64,000 nt of DNA from an uncultured Bacilli bacterium (GTDB taxonomy: Bacteria; Bacillota_I; Bacilli_A; RFN20; CAG-826), in NCBI GenBank assembly GCA_944363565.1, contig CALVUI010000001.1, forward strand, positions 248,001-312,000, in the 5' to 3' direction. Made by a program: the position numbers and the translations under genes. The notes beneath the pieces are model-generated. The model made no database searches. It was not told the origin of the DNA and saw only the letters and a program-made list of their open reading frames with translations. Positions 34,469 to 43,064 of this stretch are shown here, one piece after another; the stretch's first letter is position 1; each line of letters opens with the position of its first letter.

Positions 34469-35540
34469 CGAGGAGGTAGGCATTCGCGCTCAGCCAGTCC
34501 CGGAAGCGGGCGATCCTTAGGAGGGTCGGACGGTCGATGGAAAGGTAGGTCCTAAAGAGGACGACCTGGAAGTCGAGGGGGAGGGAGAAGGCATAGACGA
34601 TGGAATTCTCTAGTCCCTTGAGGTCGTCGAAATGTTCCTTCGCGTATTCCCCCATGGCCGAAACGAAGGCGTAGAGGGAATCGTTTTCCTTAGGGATGGG
34701 CGGCCTTTCGCCCCGGTATACCCTCGCGGGGTCGGGAATGTTACGACCCCCCAGATATGCCTTGAAGGCTCTCGCGACCGCGGGACCGACGATCCCCGGT
34801 ATGAGGGGCGCGGCTTCCTCCCCGAATTGCTTGAGGACCTTGGAAACCATTTCGTAGCTCCTCGGCGTCGGAAAGGCCAGCTCGCTGCTATTTTCCTTGA
34901 AGTCCAGCAGGAGGTCCGGATGTTCGTCGAGGAAGGAGACGACGCGCGGGTCGATGTCGTGGGACACGGCCCATTTGCGCCACGAGGGGTAGCTGACCTT
35001 GACCTCGACGTGGAGGAGGCGGTTGGAAAGGGCCTTGGGCATCTTGTGGGCCAGGCTTTGGTCGGTGGTGCGGTTCCCGGCCGCGAAGACCAGGCAATTT
35101 TCCGGCAGTTCGTGTTCCCCGATCTTCCGGTCGAGGACCAGTTGGTAGGCGGCGGCCTGGACGCTCGGGGGAGCGGCCGTGATTTCGTCGAGGAAGAGGA
35201 CGTTGACTGTGTTTTGGGAAGGATCCATGGCGAAGATCTTCGGACGGAGCCAGACGGCCGTGGTCCTTTCTTGGTCGCTGACCGGTAGGCCCCTGAGGTC
35301 GATGGGACTAAATAGCAAGAGGCGGACGTCGGTGAGGACGACCTTCTTTCCGGTTTCTTTTTCCAAAAGGGCGCATAGTTCCCTGATGCTTTGCGACTTC
35401 CCGATGCCGGGCGGTCCCCAAAGCATGGTCGCGGGCAGTTCCCCAAGCGACCTCCCCGCCTTTATGGCTTCGGCGATGGCGTGCCCGTAGGTCTTTAGGA
35501 AGCGCTCGGGCGTGAGGCTGGCGACCGCTAATCTTTCCAT
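34461..35540 (-). CDS. MoxR-type AAA+ ATPase
   Basis: 359 residues. Walker A WGPPGIGKSQS (about 42-52), Walker B VLFLDEITAAPPSVQAAAYQ, sensor 1 FAAGNRTTDQS, then sensor 2/lid helices. Such ATPases act as chaperones working with VWA proteins, the next gene. Ribosome site GGGGG nine bases before ATG 35540; the helicase stop lies three bases upstream, so the three genes form one operon. Confidence 0.9.
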   Translation of the reverse strand: MERLAVASLTPERFLKTYGHAIAEAIKAGRSLGELPATMLWGPPGIGKSQSIRELCALLEKETGKKVVLTDVRLLLFSPIDLRGLPVSDQERTTAVWLRPKIFAMDPSQNTVNVLFLDEITAAPPSVQAAAYQLVLDRKIGEHELPENCLVFAAGNRTTDQSLAHKMPKALSNRLLHVEVKVSYPSWRKWAVSHDIDPRVVSFLDEHPDLLLDFKENSSELAFPTPRSYEMVSKVLKQFGEEAAPLIPGIVGPAVARAFKAYLGGRNIPDPARVYRGERPPIPKENDSLYAFVSAMGEYAKEHFDDLKGLENSIVYAFSLPLDFQVVLFRTYLSIDRPTLLRIARFRDWLSANAYLLDE

Positions 35541-35543
35541 GGA

Positions 35544-38500
35544 TCATATCCCCCTTAGTTTCATGTCGATGTCCTCTAGTTCCTTCTTGGCCCCGTCCAC
35601 CTCCTCGACGTAGGGGTTGACGCTGGCGATGCGCAAAAGGCTTTCCTCCTTTTGCCTAAGGAGGTTTTCCTGATTTTTCTTTAGATCACCGAGGTAATGG
35701 CCGGCTTCCTCCAAGAAGTGGTCGGCGATGAGCAAGAGCCCCTTCAAGGACTTCCCGCGTTCCAGTTCGTATTCCCCTTCCTTTTTGAGGTAGAAGTGAC
35801 TTTCGTCCCCGATCTTGAAGGAAAGGGCAAAGCCCCGGTAGTCCAAAAGGTGGAACTGCCCCCTTTCGTAGTTTTCCTTGAGCTTCGCGAAAACCTCGGC
35901 CCGGGCGTTTTCCTTCGGGGCCGCGGGGATGTCCCCGAAGTCCCTTTCGGCCATGACGATGGCTTCCTCGTTTTCCCTGATGGCGGAAAGTAGAGCCGGG
36001 AGGGAAGAGGAAAGGGCGGCCCTTTCCCTTTCGTAACGGTCCTTGTTGTTGCCGGCCCTTATTAGGGCCGCCTCGGCCTCGGCCCTTTTCTTGGCGTAGG
36101 GGTTACCGGAGGCCAAGGCCTTGACCTCGGCGTAATCCAAGACCGCGTCCTCGGCGTCCATGGCCTTGCGGACCTCGAGGGTCCCCGAAAGAAGGGAAGC
36201 GATGAGCTTTTGTTTGTTTTCCAGTAGTTGCCAGGAATAGGCATCGAAGCTTCCTTCGGCGATGTAACGGTAGATGTAGACCCTCTTGTTCATGTTCCCG
36301 CGCCTTAGTATCCGCCCCTCCCTTTGGGTCAAGTCGCTGGGGCGCCAGGGGACGTCGAGGTGGTGGAGGGCGATGAGGCGGCGCTGGACGTTGACCCCGA
36401 TCCCGAGCTTGAAGGTCGAGCCGATGAGGATGCGGATTTTTCCTTCTTGGACCTTGTCGTAGAGGTCCTTGTCCCGCTCCGCTTCCTCGGCGAAGGCGAT
36501 TTCCGAGGGATCCACCCCCCGGGCCACCAGGTATTCCTTCAGTTCGTCGTAGACGCTGTAGGCGCCCTTGCGGTGGACCGAGAGGTCGCAGAAGATGAGC
36601 TGGGTCCCCCTTTGGAAGAAGGTGTCGCGGTAGATTTTGGCGGCGATGTCGGCGCAGTAGAGGGCTTTTTGGCTTCCTAGTGGCGATGAGGGTTTGACCA
36701 GCTTCAGGGACAAGGCGGCCTTGCGGCCGTCGCTTGTGACCTTCAGCATGTTGTCTTCGCTGGCCTTCACGTAGTGCTTGCGGCACCTTTCGGCCCGGTA
36801 GGCCAAGTACTTGACGTAGGTATCGAGGGCTTCGCTTTTGGGGATCTTGACGTCGATGTAGTCGCCCTTCTCGGGGATCTTGTCGTCCTCGGCTTCGAGC
36901 TTGTGGAAGGAAGATACCCCGGACAAGAGGGAAGAGAGTTCCGGGAGGTTGTTGAAGGAGAGGATGCGGCGGACGTCGCGGTAGCCTTGGCCCGTGACGT
37001 CGATTTCGAACTGGTCGCTGTAGCAGGCGAACATCTTCATCCAGGCCTCGGCCCCCTCTAGTCCTAGGACCCTCAGTTCCGGGGCCTGGAGGTAAAGCTC
37101 GGTGCCATAAAGGTCGGCGATGGAATTGCTGATGGGGGTGCCGGTGGCGAAGTAGACCCCCTTGCCCTCGTGGGTCTTTTGGAGGTAATGGACCTTGGCC
37201 ATCATCGAGAGGGCCTTCTTGGAAGGGCGGGACAAAAGGTCCTTGGCGGCGTTTTTGTAGTTATGGGCCTCGTCGAGGAAGAGGCGGTCGATGCCAAGGT
37301 CGTCGAAGCACGGCATCCCCGGTTCGTCGCGCTTGATGCCCTTTAGTTCCTCTTCAAGGCTTTTTAGCATCCTCTTCCTAACGTTTTGGATGCCTCCGCT
37401 TTTTTTGAGCAAGGCCATCTTTTCGTAGATGGCCTCGGCCTGCCTTTTGGCGGAAAGGGGCAGGAGGTCGAAGGAGGAATAGGCCATGATGACGGCTTCG
37501 TGGTTGCCGTTAGCGATCTTCCGGAGGGCGGCGGCCCTCTTGCCGGGGACGAAGTCCTTGGGGTAGACCATGAGGATGTCGGCTTCCGGGTAGCAGAGGC
37601 GGTAGATCTTCTCCCACTGGCCAAGGATGTTGTTGGGGACGGCGTAGAGGTTCTTGCGGCTTAGTCCCAGGCGCCGCATCTCGTGGCCGGCCACGGCGAA
37701 GACGTAGGTCTTGCCGCTTCCGACGTCATGGGCCAAAAGGGAGTTCTTGGAAAATAGGAGGCGGGCCACCGCGTCCTTCTGGTAGGGGTAGAGCTCGGCC
37801 TTGCAACCCGGAAGGCCAAGGAAGGAGCCGTCGTAATGGCGGGGCGAGAGGGAGCCGAATTTCTCGGCGTAGATGGTAGAAAGGCGTTCCCGCCACTTGG
37901 GGTCCGAGGCCAAGAACACTTGGAAGGCCGAGAGGAGAAGGCGTTGCTTTTCCCTGAGGACCGCGGTCAACTTGGGATCGATCTTCCTCTTTCCGCCTTC
38001 CTTGACGTAGCCGTAGACCGCCTGGCCGTTCAGGGTCTTTTCGGCGATGGAAAGGCCGCTGACTTCCTCGGTCCCGTAGGTCACGTGGTTGGGGACGTAG
38101 TTGGCGAGGCTTTTGTTGGGTATCTTCCAAACCCCGGTCAGTTCGTCGTGCTGGACCTGGCAATAGGGGAGGACCTGGCGGACGTCCTGGCGGGTGCGGA
38201 AGTCGTAGCCGTAATAAAACCTTTGCCCGAAGGTTTTTTCCAGGAACCCGTCGATGGCCTCGCTAGGGACCCAAGGGGAGCCGAGGGTGACGTATATTTC
38301 CTCGTAACGGAGGGTTCTGGGCAAGAGGCCTTCGAGGGCCTTGACGTTGTCGCCGAAAAGGGCGGGGTTTTTCATCGCGGCCGCCTTGGCTTCCTTGAGC
38401 TTCTCGGCGATGTTCCCCGAAAGGTATTCGGAAGAAAGGACGTAGCAGCCATATGGGTCCTCTTCACGATAAGCGGCGGGATCGGGATAGACCGCCCCCT

Positions 38501-38678
38501 TGAGGGCGGCGGCCGTCTTAGGAAGGGAAAGGCCAAGGCTTTCCGCGATGGCGGCCATGTCGACCCTTCCCTTGGCTTCGAGGCAATCGAAAAGGGCCTT
38601 GAGGGGGTCGGAACACTCGCCCCCCGCCGGGCTTTTCAAGAGGTCATCGTAGCTTATCTCGTGGACATCCATGGCCAT
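35544..38678 (-). CDS. Large SNF2-type helicase
   Basis: 1044 residues from ATG 38678. An N-terminal region of about 300 residues (VTLGSPWVPSEAIDGFLEKT) resembles the part before the helicase core in the very large helicase/N6-methylase proteins of conjugative elements. The core has Walker A AHDVGSGKTYVF (about 320), DEAH box LFLDEAHNYKN (about 468), GTPISNS, and motif VI QREGRILRRGN (about 790). The tail (YAEVKALASGNPYAKKRAEA and coiled coil) also resembles those proteins, but no methylase domain is present. It should translocate on double-stranded DNA. An open extension to 38861 has no coding character; a TATAAA box lies six bases before ATG 38678. Confidence 0.87.
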   Translation of the reverse strand: MAMDVHEISYDDLLKSPAGGECSDPLKALFDCLEAKGRVDMAAIAESLGLSLPKTAAALKGAVYPDPAAYREEDPYGCYVLSSEYLSGNIAEKLKEAKAAAMKNPALFGDNVKALEGLLPRTLRYEEIYVTLGSPWVPSEAIDGFLEKTFGQRFYYGYDFRTRQDVRQVLPYCQVQHDELTGVWKIPNKSLANYVPNHVTYGTEEVSGLSIAEKTLNGQAVYGYVKEGGKRKIDPKLTAVLREKQRLLLSAFQVFLASDPKWRERLSTIYAEKFGSLSPRHYDGSFLGLPGCKAELYPYQKDAVARLLFSKNSLLAHDVGSGKTYVFAVAGHEMRRLGLSRKNLYAVPNNILGQWEKIYRLCYPEADILMVYPKDFVPGKRAAALRKIANGNHEAVIMAYSSFDLLPLSAKRQAEAIYEKMALLKKSGGIQNVRKRMLKSLEEELKGIKRDEPGMPCFDDLGIDRLFLDEAHNYKNAAKDLLSRPSKKALSMMAKVHYLQKTHEGKGVYFATGTPISNSIADLYGTELYLQAPELRVLGLEGAEAWMKMFACYSDQFEIDVTGQGYRDVRRILSFNNLPELSSLLSGVSSFHKLEAEDDKIPEKGDYIDVKIPKSEALDTYVKYLAYRAERCRKHYVKASEDNMLKVTSDGRKAALSLKLVKPSSPLGSQKALYCADIAAKIYRDTFFQRGTQLIFCDLSVHRKGAYSVYDELKEYLVARGVDPSEIAFAEEAERDKDLYDKVQEGKIRILIGSTFKLGIGVNVQRRLIALHHLDVPWRPSDLTQREGRILRRGNMNKRVYIYRYIAEGSFDAYSWQLLENKQKLIASLLSGTLEVRKAMDAEDAVLDYAEVKALASGNPYAKKRAEAEAALIRAGNNKDRYERERAALSSSLPALLSAIRENEEAIVMAERDFGDIPAAPKENARAEVFAKLKENYERGQFHLLDYRGFALSFKIGDESHFYLKKEGEYELERGKSLKGLLLIADHFLEEAGHYLGDLKKNQENLLRQKEESLLRIASVNPYVEEVDGAKKELEDIDMKLRGI

Positions 38679-38684
38679 AGGGCA

Positions 38685-38690
38685 TTTATA
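38685..38690 (-). promoter_or_regulatory. -10 box, leaderless type, helicase operon
   Basis: Reads TATAAA on the minus strand and ends 6 bases before ATG 38678; no ribosome site between. Confidence 0.5.
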
Positions 38691-39124
38691 TAGTTTACGA
38701 TGGGACGAAAGATGGACATAGGTGCAAATGTCCACTTTTTCGTAGGCGAAATTCCTTGGGGGCGCAAGGGAGGAGGCATCGCATAAAGGGAAACGGAGAT
38801 TGCGGTTATCGCCACGTCGGTTGAACCCACTATAGTTGGAATCCGGTCCCTTGGTTTTCATCTTTTAACTTTAATTTTGTGTAATTTTAGTTATTGCATT
38901 TTAATCACATTTCTTTTCTCCTGATTGAAACGATATATCATCGCATTAAAATCTTTGCATCCAGGTGGATTTACTTTGAAAAACGAAGAATGATATTTTA
39001 TGTTCGATGTTTCGATGAACATTAAATAATTCAAGAAAACTATAGAACTCAATACAATTCACTAGGGTTTTCTATTGAAATTTTCAAAACAGTTCCTATA
39101 ACTGTGTGAGGAGCAATTTGAATT
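38691..39124. other. AT-rich divergent intergenic region
   Basis: About 430 bases between the helicase operon and the secreted-protein gene. From 38862 on it is far more AT-rich than the rest of the window, with runs such as TAACTTTAATTTTGTGTAA. Inverted repeat TTGAAATTTTCAA at 39075-39087. No gene seen. The composition break suggests that this region and the next gene came in by transfer. Confidence 0.5.
39075..39102 (+). promoter_or_regulatory. Promoter of the 39125 gene
   Basis: -35 TTGAAA (39075-39080), 16-base spacer, -10 TATAAC (39097-39102), then ribosome site GAGGAG (39108-39113) before ATG 39125. Unlike the leaderless starts nearby, this is a classic promoter with leader. Confidence 0.55.
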
Positions 39125-40024
39125 ATGAATACTATTGGAACCTCTCTCATTCTATTTCTTAGCTTGGCGGCCAATTCCACCGTTTCGGCGGCCAGTGTCC
39201 TGACAGGGAATGTAAATATCGGTCCAACAGAAGGGCCAGATGAATCGTTTTGGACACCTGTGGGGTGGTCATCTGAAGTGATAAGGTGCATAGATAATTA
39301 TGACGGCTACACTAATTATTTCTATACCCAATACAGAGCACCATTTACTTCCGTGAGCGATTTGTATTTATTTCGGGTTCAGACGCAGTTCGTTCCCGGT
39401 GATGCCCTTAATCAGCAGGACCCTTCTTACAAGGACTATGTTCGTTTAAAATATGGTTCCGTCAAATTCGAACTCAATCAATATAAAAATGATAATCTTG
39501 GCCAATATGGTTGTTCGTTTGTTTTTAAAGATTATTGGCCAAAAACCCAATCATTTGAGACGACATTGACCTCGTCGTATTCGAGTACGTATTCCGCCTC
39601 TTTTCTCGCCAATTTTTCTGCCGAAGGCGGTTATGACAGTGGGGACGGAGCATCGATTAAAGGCGGTCTTGGTGTCGATGGCGAATATGAATTTCAAATT
39701 ACCCAGAGCCAGAGCGTTACCACTTCGTCATCCGATCCATTGGTCTCCGCCCAACTTGGACCCGGTAACCCTAACAACACTGTGAGTTGGAATTTTACGG
39801 TTTTAAATCGAGAGGTTTCGGGAAGAACGTCTTTCAATTTGGATTCCTATTATCTTGTTGAGGCAAAAAAGGATGCCATCAACCTCCCTGATTACGCGTT
39901 TCACTTCGTTCTTTCGATTACTTCGCAAGGCCAATGGTACGGCACGGATTGGACGCATTGGATTGCTGATTGGCACGATGCCGAGAAATTTTCATATGGT
40001 GTCGGAATCGTTCCGTCTCTTTAA
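39125..40024 (+). CDS. Secreted protein of unknown function, foreign composition
   Basis: 299 residues. Signal peptide MNTIGTSLILFLSLAANSTV, probable cleavage after TVSA. The mature part is rich in aromatic residues, Ser and Asn, with alternating strand patterns such as SSTYSASFLANFSAEGG and QITQSQSVTTSSSD, followed by TVSWNFTVLNREVSG: the look of an all-beta extracellular protein, perhaps pore-forming or carbohydrate-binding, but no family is certain. Codons are clearly AT-richer than in neighbours. A 24-base gap leads to the ABC transporter, which could export it, sense it or protect against it. Confidence 0.65.
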   Translation: MNTIGTSLILFLSLAANSTVSAASVLTGNVNIGPTEGPDESFWTPVGWSSEVIRCIDNYDGYTNYFYTQYRAPFTSVSDLYLFRVQTQFVPGDALNQQDPSYKDYVRLKYGSVKFELNQYKNDNLGQYGCSFVFKDYWPKTQSFETTLTSSYSSTYSASFLANFSAEGGYDSGDGASIKGGLGVDGEYEFQITQSQSVTTSSSDPLVSAQLGPGNPNNTVSWNFTVLNREVSGRTSFNLDSYYLVEAKKDAINLPDYAFHFVLSITSQGQWYGTDWTHWIADWHDAEKFSYGVGIVPSL

Positions 40025-40048
40025 CTCCTTAATTTGTAAGACCTGATA

Positions 40049-42853
40049 ATGCTTTTAGTCAAAGATCTTGCGCTAGCATTCAAGAACTCCGGCCGCATCG
40101 GCCTCGACGGCGTTTCCTTTTCCCTTCCGAGCCATGGACTCTTTCTTCTATACGGTGAATCGGGTTCCGGGAAATCGACCCTCTTAAGCATCATCGGGTC
40201 CTTGGAAAAACCCGATGAGGGGGAAGTGCTTTTCGAAGGAACCGACGTCCTTTCCCTCAAGGGGAAGGCCCTGAGGGATTATCGGCGCGACACCGTCGGC
40301 TTCTGCTTCGCCTCCAGCGACCTCGTTCCCTATTTGACGGTCCGGGAAAACATCATGGCCTATTGCCTTTGCGATAACCCCCAAGGGGTCTATGAGAAAT
40401 GCGGCATCGCCGATTTGCTGGACTCCAAGGCCTCCACCCTTTCCAGCGGCCAGGCCATTCGGGTTTCCTTGGCCCGGACCATCCTGAAGGGTTCCCGCCT
40501 CTTTCTCATCGACGAACCGACCGGGGCTTTGGACGAGGAAAACGCCAAAGCCGTCTTTTCCTTGCTGAGGGAAATCGCTCGGACTGCCCTAGTCATCGTC
40601 GCCAGCCACGACGTCTCCCTCATCAAGGGGTACTGCGACGGCTACCTCTCCTTGGAAAAGGGGAAGGTCGTTTCCCTCGATGCCCCCAAGGATGAGGGCG
40701 AGACTTCTTTGGCTAGCATCTCTAACCGTACTTCCAACAAAGAGCAACGGAAATTTAAGGCCCTCTCCTTTTTCAAGCGGACCCTGGCCGGCATGTCCCA
40801 TAGCCCGGTCCGCCTCCTTTCTTCCTTGGCCCTCGTGGCCATTTCCTTCCTTTTGCTCATCCCGACCCTTTCGGCCTTCATGGACGACGTCCCTACCCAT
40901 TCCGGGACCATCCTCGCGGGGGAGGGGGACCGCTTGGTGGGAGTCGTTTCCCTGGAGCAACCCAATTACTACGAAGTCGACCCGGCCGACCGCCCCGAGG
41001 GCGCGGCCATCGCCTATTCGACCATGGTCGGCTTTTCCTTCTTTTCGCCTGCTTCCCAGGACTATCCTAGCGGAACCATCTGCCCCTTTGACCAGATGTT
41101 CGGATCGTCGGAGGCCAGCCTTTCTTCCTTCGGGGAAGCCGCTTCCTTCTTGGAACTGGAGGCCGGCGAGGTCCCTTCGAGCGGGGAAGTGGCCATCAGC
41201 CTTTCCTTGTTTTCCTACTATGTCCGTAATGGCTTCGAGGACGGAAACATCACCCTTTTCCCCGGAAGCTTCGACGCTGCTTCCTTTCTTTCTTCGACCC
41301 CCATCCTCCACCTGAACCTCGGCTATTCCGTGATCGAGGTCACCGTCAGCGCGATTTACGACGACGGCTATGGCGAGGAACTGGCGGAGCTTTCCGCCCT
41401 TGAATCCCTCGACGATTCGAAAACAGGGGCCCTTTCCCTGTTCCTAGCCAAATGCCCGGCCCTGAGCCTCTTCGCATCCAAGGACGTCCTCGAAGAAGCC
41501 CTTTCCCCCGAGGTTCCTAGCACCGGCTTTGCCCTCCGCGGATCGTTTCTGAAGGCCTCATACGAGGGACACGAATGGGGCTTCGGGGGTCAGGTCCTGC
41601 CTCTCGAATCATCCATCAACCAAGGATTCTTCCCTTTCGCCGGAGAAGATGGCTACGCCCTTCCTTACCAAGCCTTTGCCTCCTTCTTCGGGGAGGAACA
41701 ACTGAGGCTGCCTCAGGGTTGGAACCTTTCCTTCGGCGATCTCGTCTTGGGCGACGACTTTTCGGAACTAAGGGAAACGGCAGCGACCCTAAGCGTCGAA
41801 GAACTGCTTTCCTCCTCCTATGATTTGCTACGGCGTATCCCCGCCTGCCTCTACGTCATGGAAAACGGGGTGCCGGATGAAGGAAAGGAGGAAATCAGGT
41901 CCGCCATTTCCGCCTTCTTTCCTAGCGTCGACCTCGAAGACGAGGGGGTTTTGGAGGTGGCCTATGCCTTGGCCCTGGCCGGTTTGCTACAAGAGAGGGG
42001 TTCGGGCATCGTTTCCGAAGTCGCCCCTTCCTATTTTTACGAAAACCCGTATGGCCCTAATGGCTCCTCGCTTTGCCAAAAAGGCGTCAAGGAGGTTTTC
42101 TCTTCATTCAAGGTTCCGACAGTCGATTTCGTCTTGACCAATGCTTCGGGCTCTTCCTCGGTATTTTCCGCCCCGGTCGTGGCCATCGGCTGCAATGATT
42201 TTGCTTCCGACGAAGACGGTTTCCTCGATTTGCCCCTGGCTTGCGGCGGCCATTACTACGATGACCTTTACCTATCTTCTTCCTCGCGGCTCCTCCCTTC
42301 TTCCTTCCTGTCAAGTGGCGCCTACTTCCAAGGAAGGGACGGGGAGAGATTGCTGGGCCAAAGCCTAGATGGGCGCCCCGGCGTCTACACCGCGGTAAGC
42401 CTAGGGACCTCGGCCTACTTGGCCTTCACCCAAACCATCGTCATCTTCCGTTACGTTTTCTTGGCCGTGGCCGTCCTCATGCTCTTGCTTTCGGCCTTTA
42501 CCCTCGCCAATTTCCAAAGCGCCTCACTGGCCATGAGTTGCCAAGAGGACGCCGTCTCCTTGGCCCTGGGGGGCAGTTACTCCCTCCTTGGGGTCCGTTC
42601 CCTCTTCCAACTCCTTCTGGTCTGCCTTCCTTCCTACGTCTTGGGGCTGGGACTAGCCTATGGCGCCGCTTTTGCCCTCAATTCCTACTTCGCCGGGATC
42701 TATGGGGCATTCCTGCCATATCTGGCCTTCTTCCCCTTGCCCCTCTTCATTTCCTTCTTCGTCCCCTTGCTTTTCCTTTCCGCGATATCGGTCTTCCCCT
42801 TGCTCCGCAAGAAGAAGGCCATCGCCGAACGGCTCCGTTCCAGCTTCTATTGA
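40049..42853 (+). CDS. ABC transporter, ATPase fused to FtsX-like permease
   Basis: 934 residues, MacB/antimicrobial-peptide-transport style. ATPase at 1-220: Walker A GESGSGKST, signature LSSGQAIRVSLARTIL, Walker B LFLIDEPTGALD, H-loop VASHD. The Q-loop reads GFCFASSDLVPYL where relatives have FQ, so the usual Gln is replaced. A membrane helix (about 260-282) is followed by a very large extracellular part (about 285-795) and three closing helices (about 797-930), the FtsX four-helix plan. Such proteins move no solute across the membrane but transmit force to outside partners. GC-rich, unlike the gene before it. No clear ribosome site. Confidence 0.85.
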   Translation: MLLVKDLALAFKNSGRIGLDGVSFSLPSHGLFLLYGESGSGKSTLLSIIGSLEKPDEGEVLFEGTDVLSLKGKALRDYRRDTVGFCFASSDLVPYLTVRENIMAYCLCDNPQGVYEKCGIADLLDSKASTLSSGQAIRVSLARTILKGSRLFLIDEPTGALDEENAKAVFSLLREIARTALVIVASHDVSLIKGYCDGYLSLEKGKVVSLDAPKDEGETSLASISNRTSNKEQRKFKALSFFKRTLAGMSHSPVRLLSSLALVAISFLLLIPTLSAFMDDVPTHSGTILAGEGDRLVGVVSLEQPNYYEVDPADRPEGAAIAYSTMVGFSFFSPASQDYPSGTICPFDQMFGSSEASLSSFGEAASFLELEAGEVPSSGEVAISLSLFSYYVRNGFEDGNITLFPGSFDAASFLSSTPILHLNLGYSVIEVTVSAIYDDGYGEELAELSALESLDDSKTGALSLFLAKCPALSLFASKDVLEEALSPEVPSTGFALRGSFLKASYEGHEWGFGGQVLPLESSINQGFFPFAGEDGYALPYQAFASFFGEEQLRLPQGWNLSFGDLVLGDDFSELRETAATLSVEELLSSSYDLLRRIPACLYVMENGVPDEGKEEIRSAISAFFPSVDLEDEGVLEVAYALALAGLLQERGSGIVSEVAPSYFYENPYGPNGSSLCQKGVKEVFSSFKVPTVDFVLTNASGSSSVFSAPVVAIGCNDFASDEDGFLDLPLACGGHYYDDLYLSSSSRLLPSSFLSSGAYFQGRDGERLLGQSLDGRPGVYTAVSLGTSAYLAFTQTIVIFRYVFLAVAVLMLLLSAFTLANFQSASLAMSCQEDAVSLALGGSYSLLGVRSLFQLLLVCLPSYVLGLGLAYGAAFALNSYFAGIYGAFLPYLAFFPLPLFISFFVPLLFLSAISVFPLLRKKKAIAERLRSSFY

Positions 42854-42856
42854 TGT

Positions 42857-42999
42857 GGGATATCCCCATTCGGAAGATAGCGCGGGTTTTGGAAATCCCC
42901 GCAAAAAGGACTTACGAAAGGCGAATAGACTTTGATTTACGGGGATTTTCCTTGATGAACCCTGGTTTGTAAAATCTTCCTTTTTGCGGGGATATGGGA
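42857..42999. repeat. Nested inverted repeats of a CCCCGCAAAA motif
   Basis: Four related motifs as two forward and two reverse copies: ATATCCCC near 42860, AAATCCCCGCAAAAAGGA (42893-42910), its reverse-like TTACGGGGATTTTCC (about 42938-42952), and TCCTTTTTGCGGGGATAT (42978-42995). The second and fourth are complementary at 16 of 18 bases. The outer arms also share GGAAGAT and GGGTT. Lies between the ABC gene and preT, so it could be a large hairpin or a set of operators for preTA. Confidence 0.6.
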
Positions 43000-43051
43000 G
43001 GAAAGAGGGACAAGGGGGAGGCCGTCCCTATATTTTCGCGGGCGCGGCCGT

Positions 43052-43057
43052 TAAAAT
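43052..43057 (+). promoter_or_regulatory. -10 box, leaderless type, preT
   Basis: TAAAAT ends 7 bases before ATG 43065 (GGTGCCA between); no ribosome site. Confidence 0.55.
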
Positions 43058-43064
43058 GGTGCCA

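Noticed and set aside
35544-38678. Type I/III restriction or Cas3-like helicase
   Set aside because: No endonuclease, methylase or HD domain, and no Cas or restriction partner; the flanks fit the SNF2 helicase of mobile-element megaproteins better.
38679-38861. N-terminal extension of the helicase
   Set aside because: Open but without coding character, and it would include the TATAAA box placed exactly before ATG 38678.
42984-43064. Longer N-terminus of PreT
   Set aside because: The extension covers a repeat arm and the -10 box; the family begins near [10 protein letters not shown].
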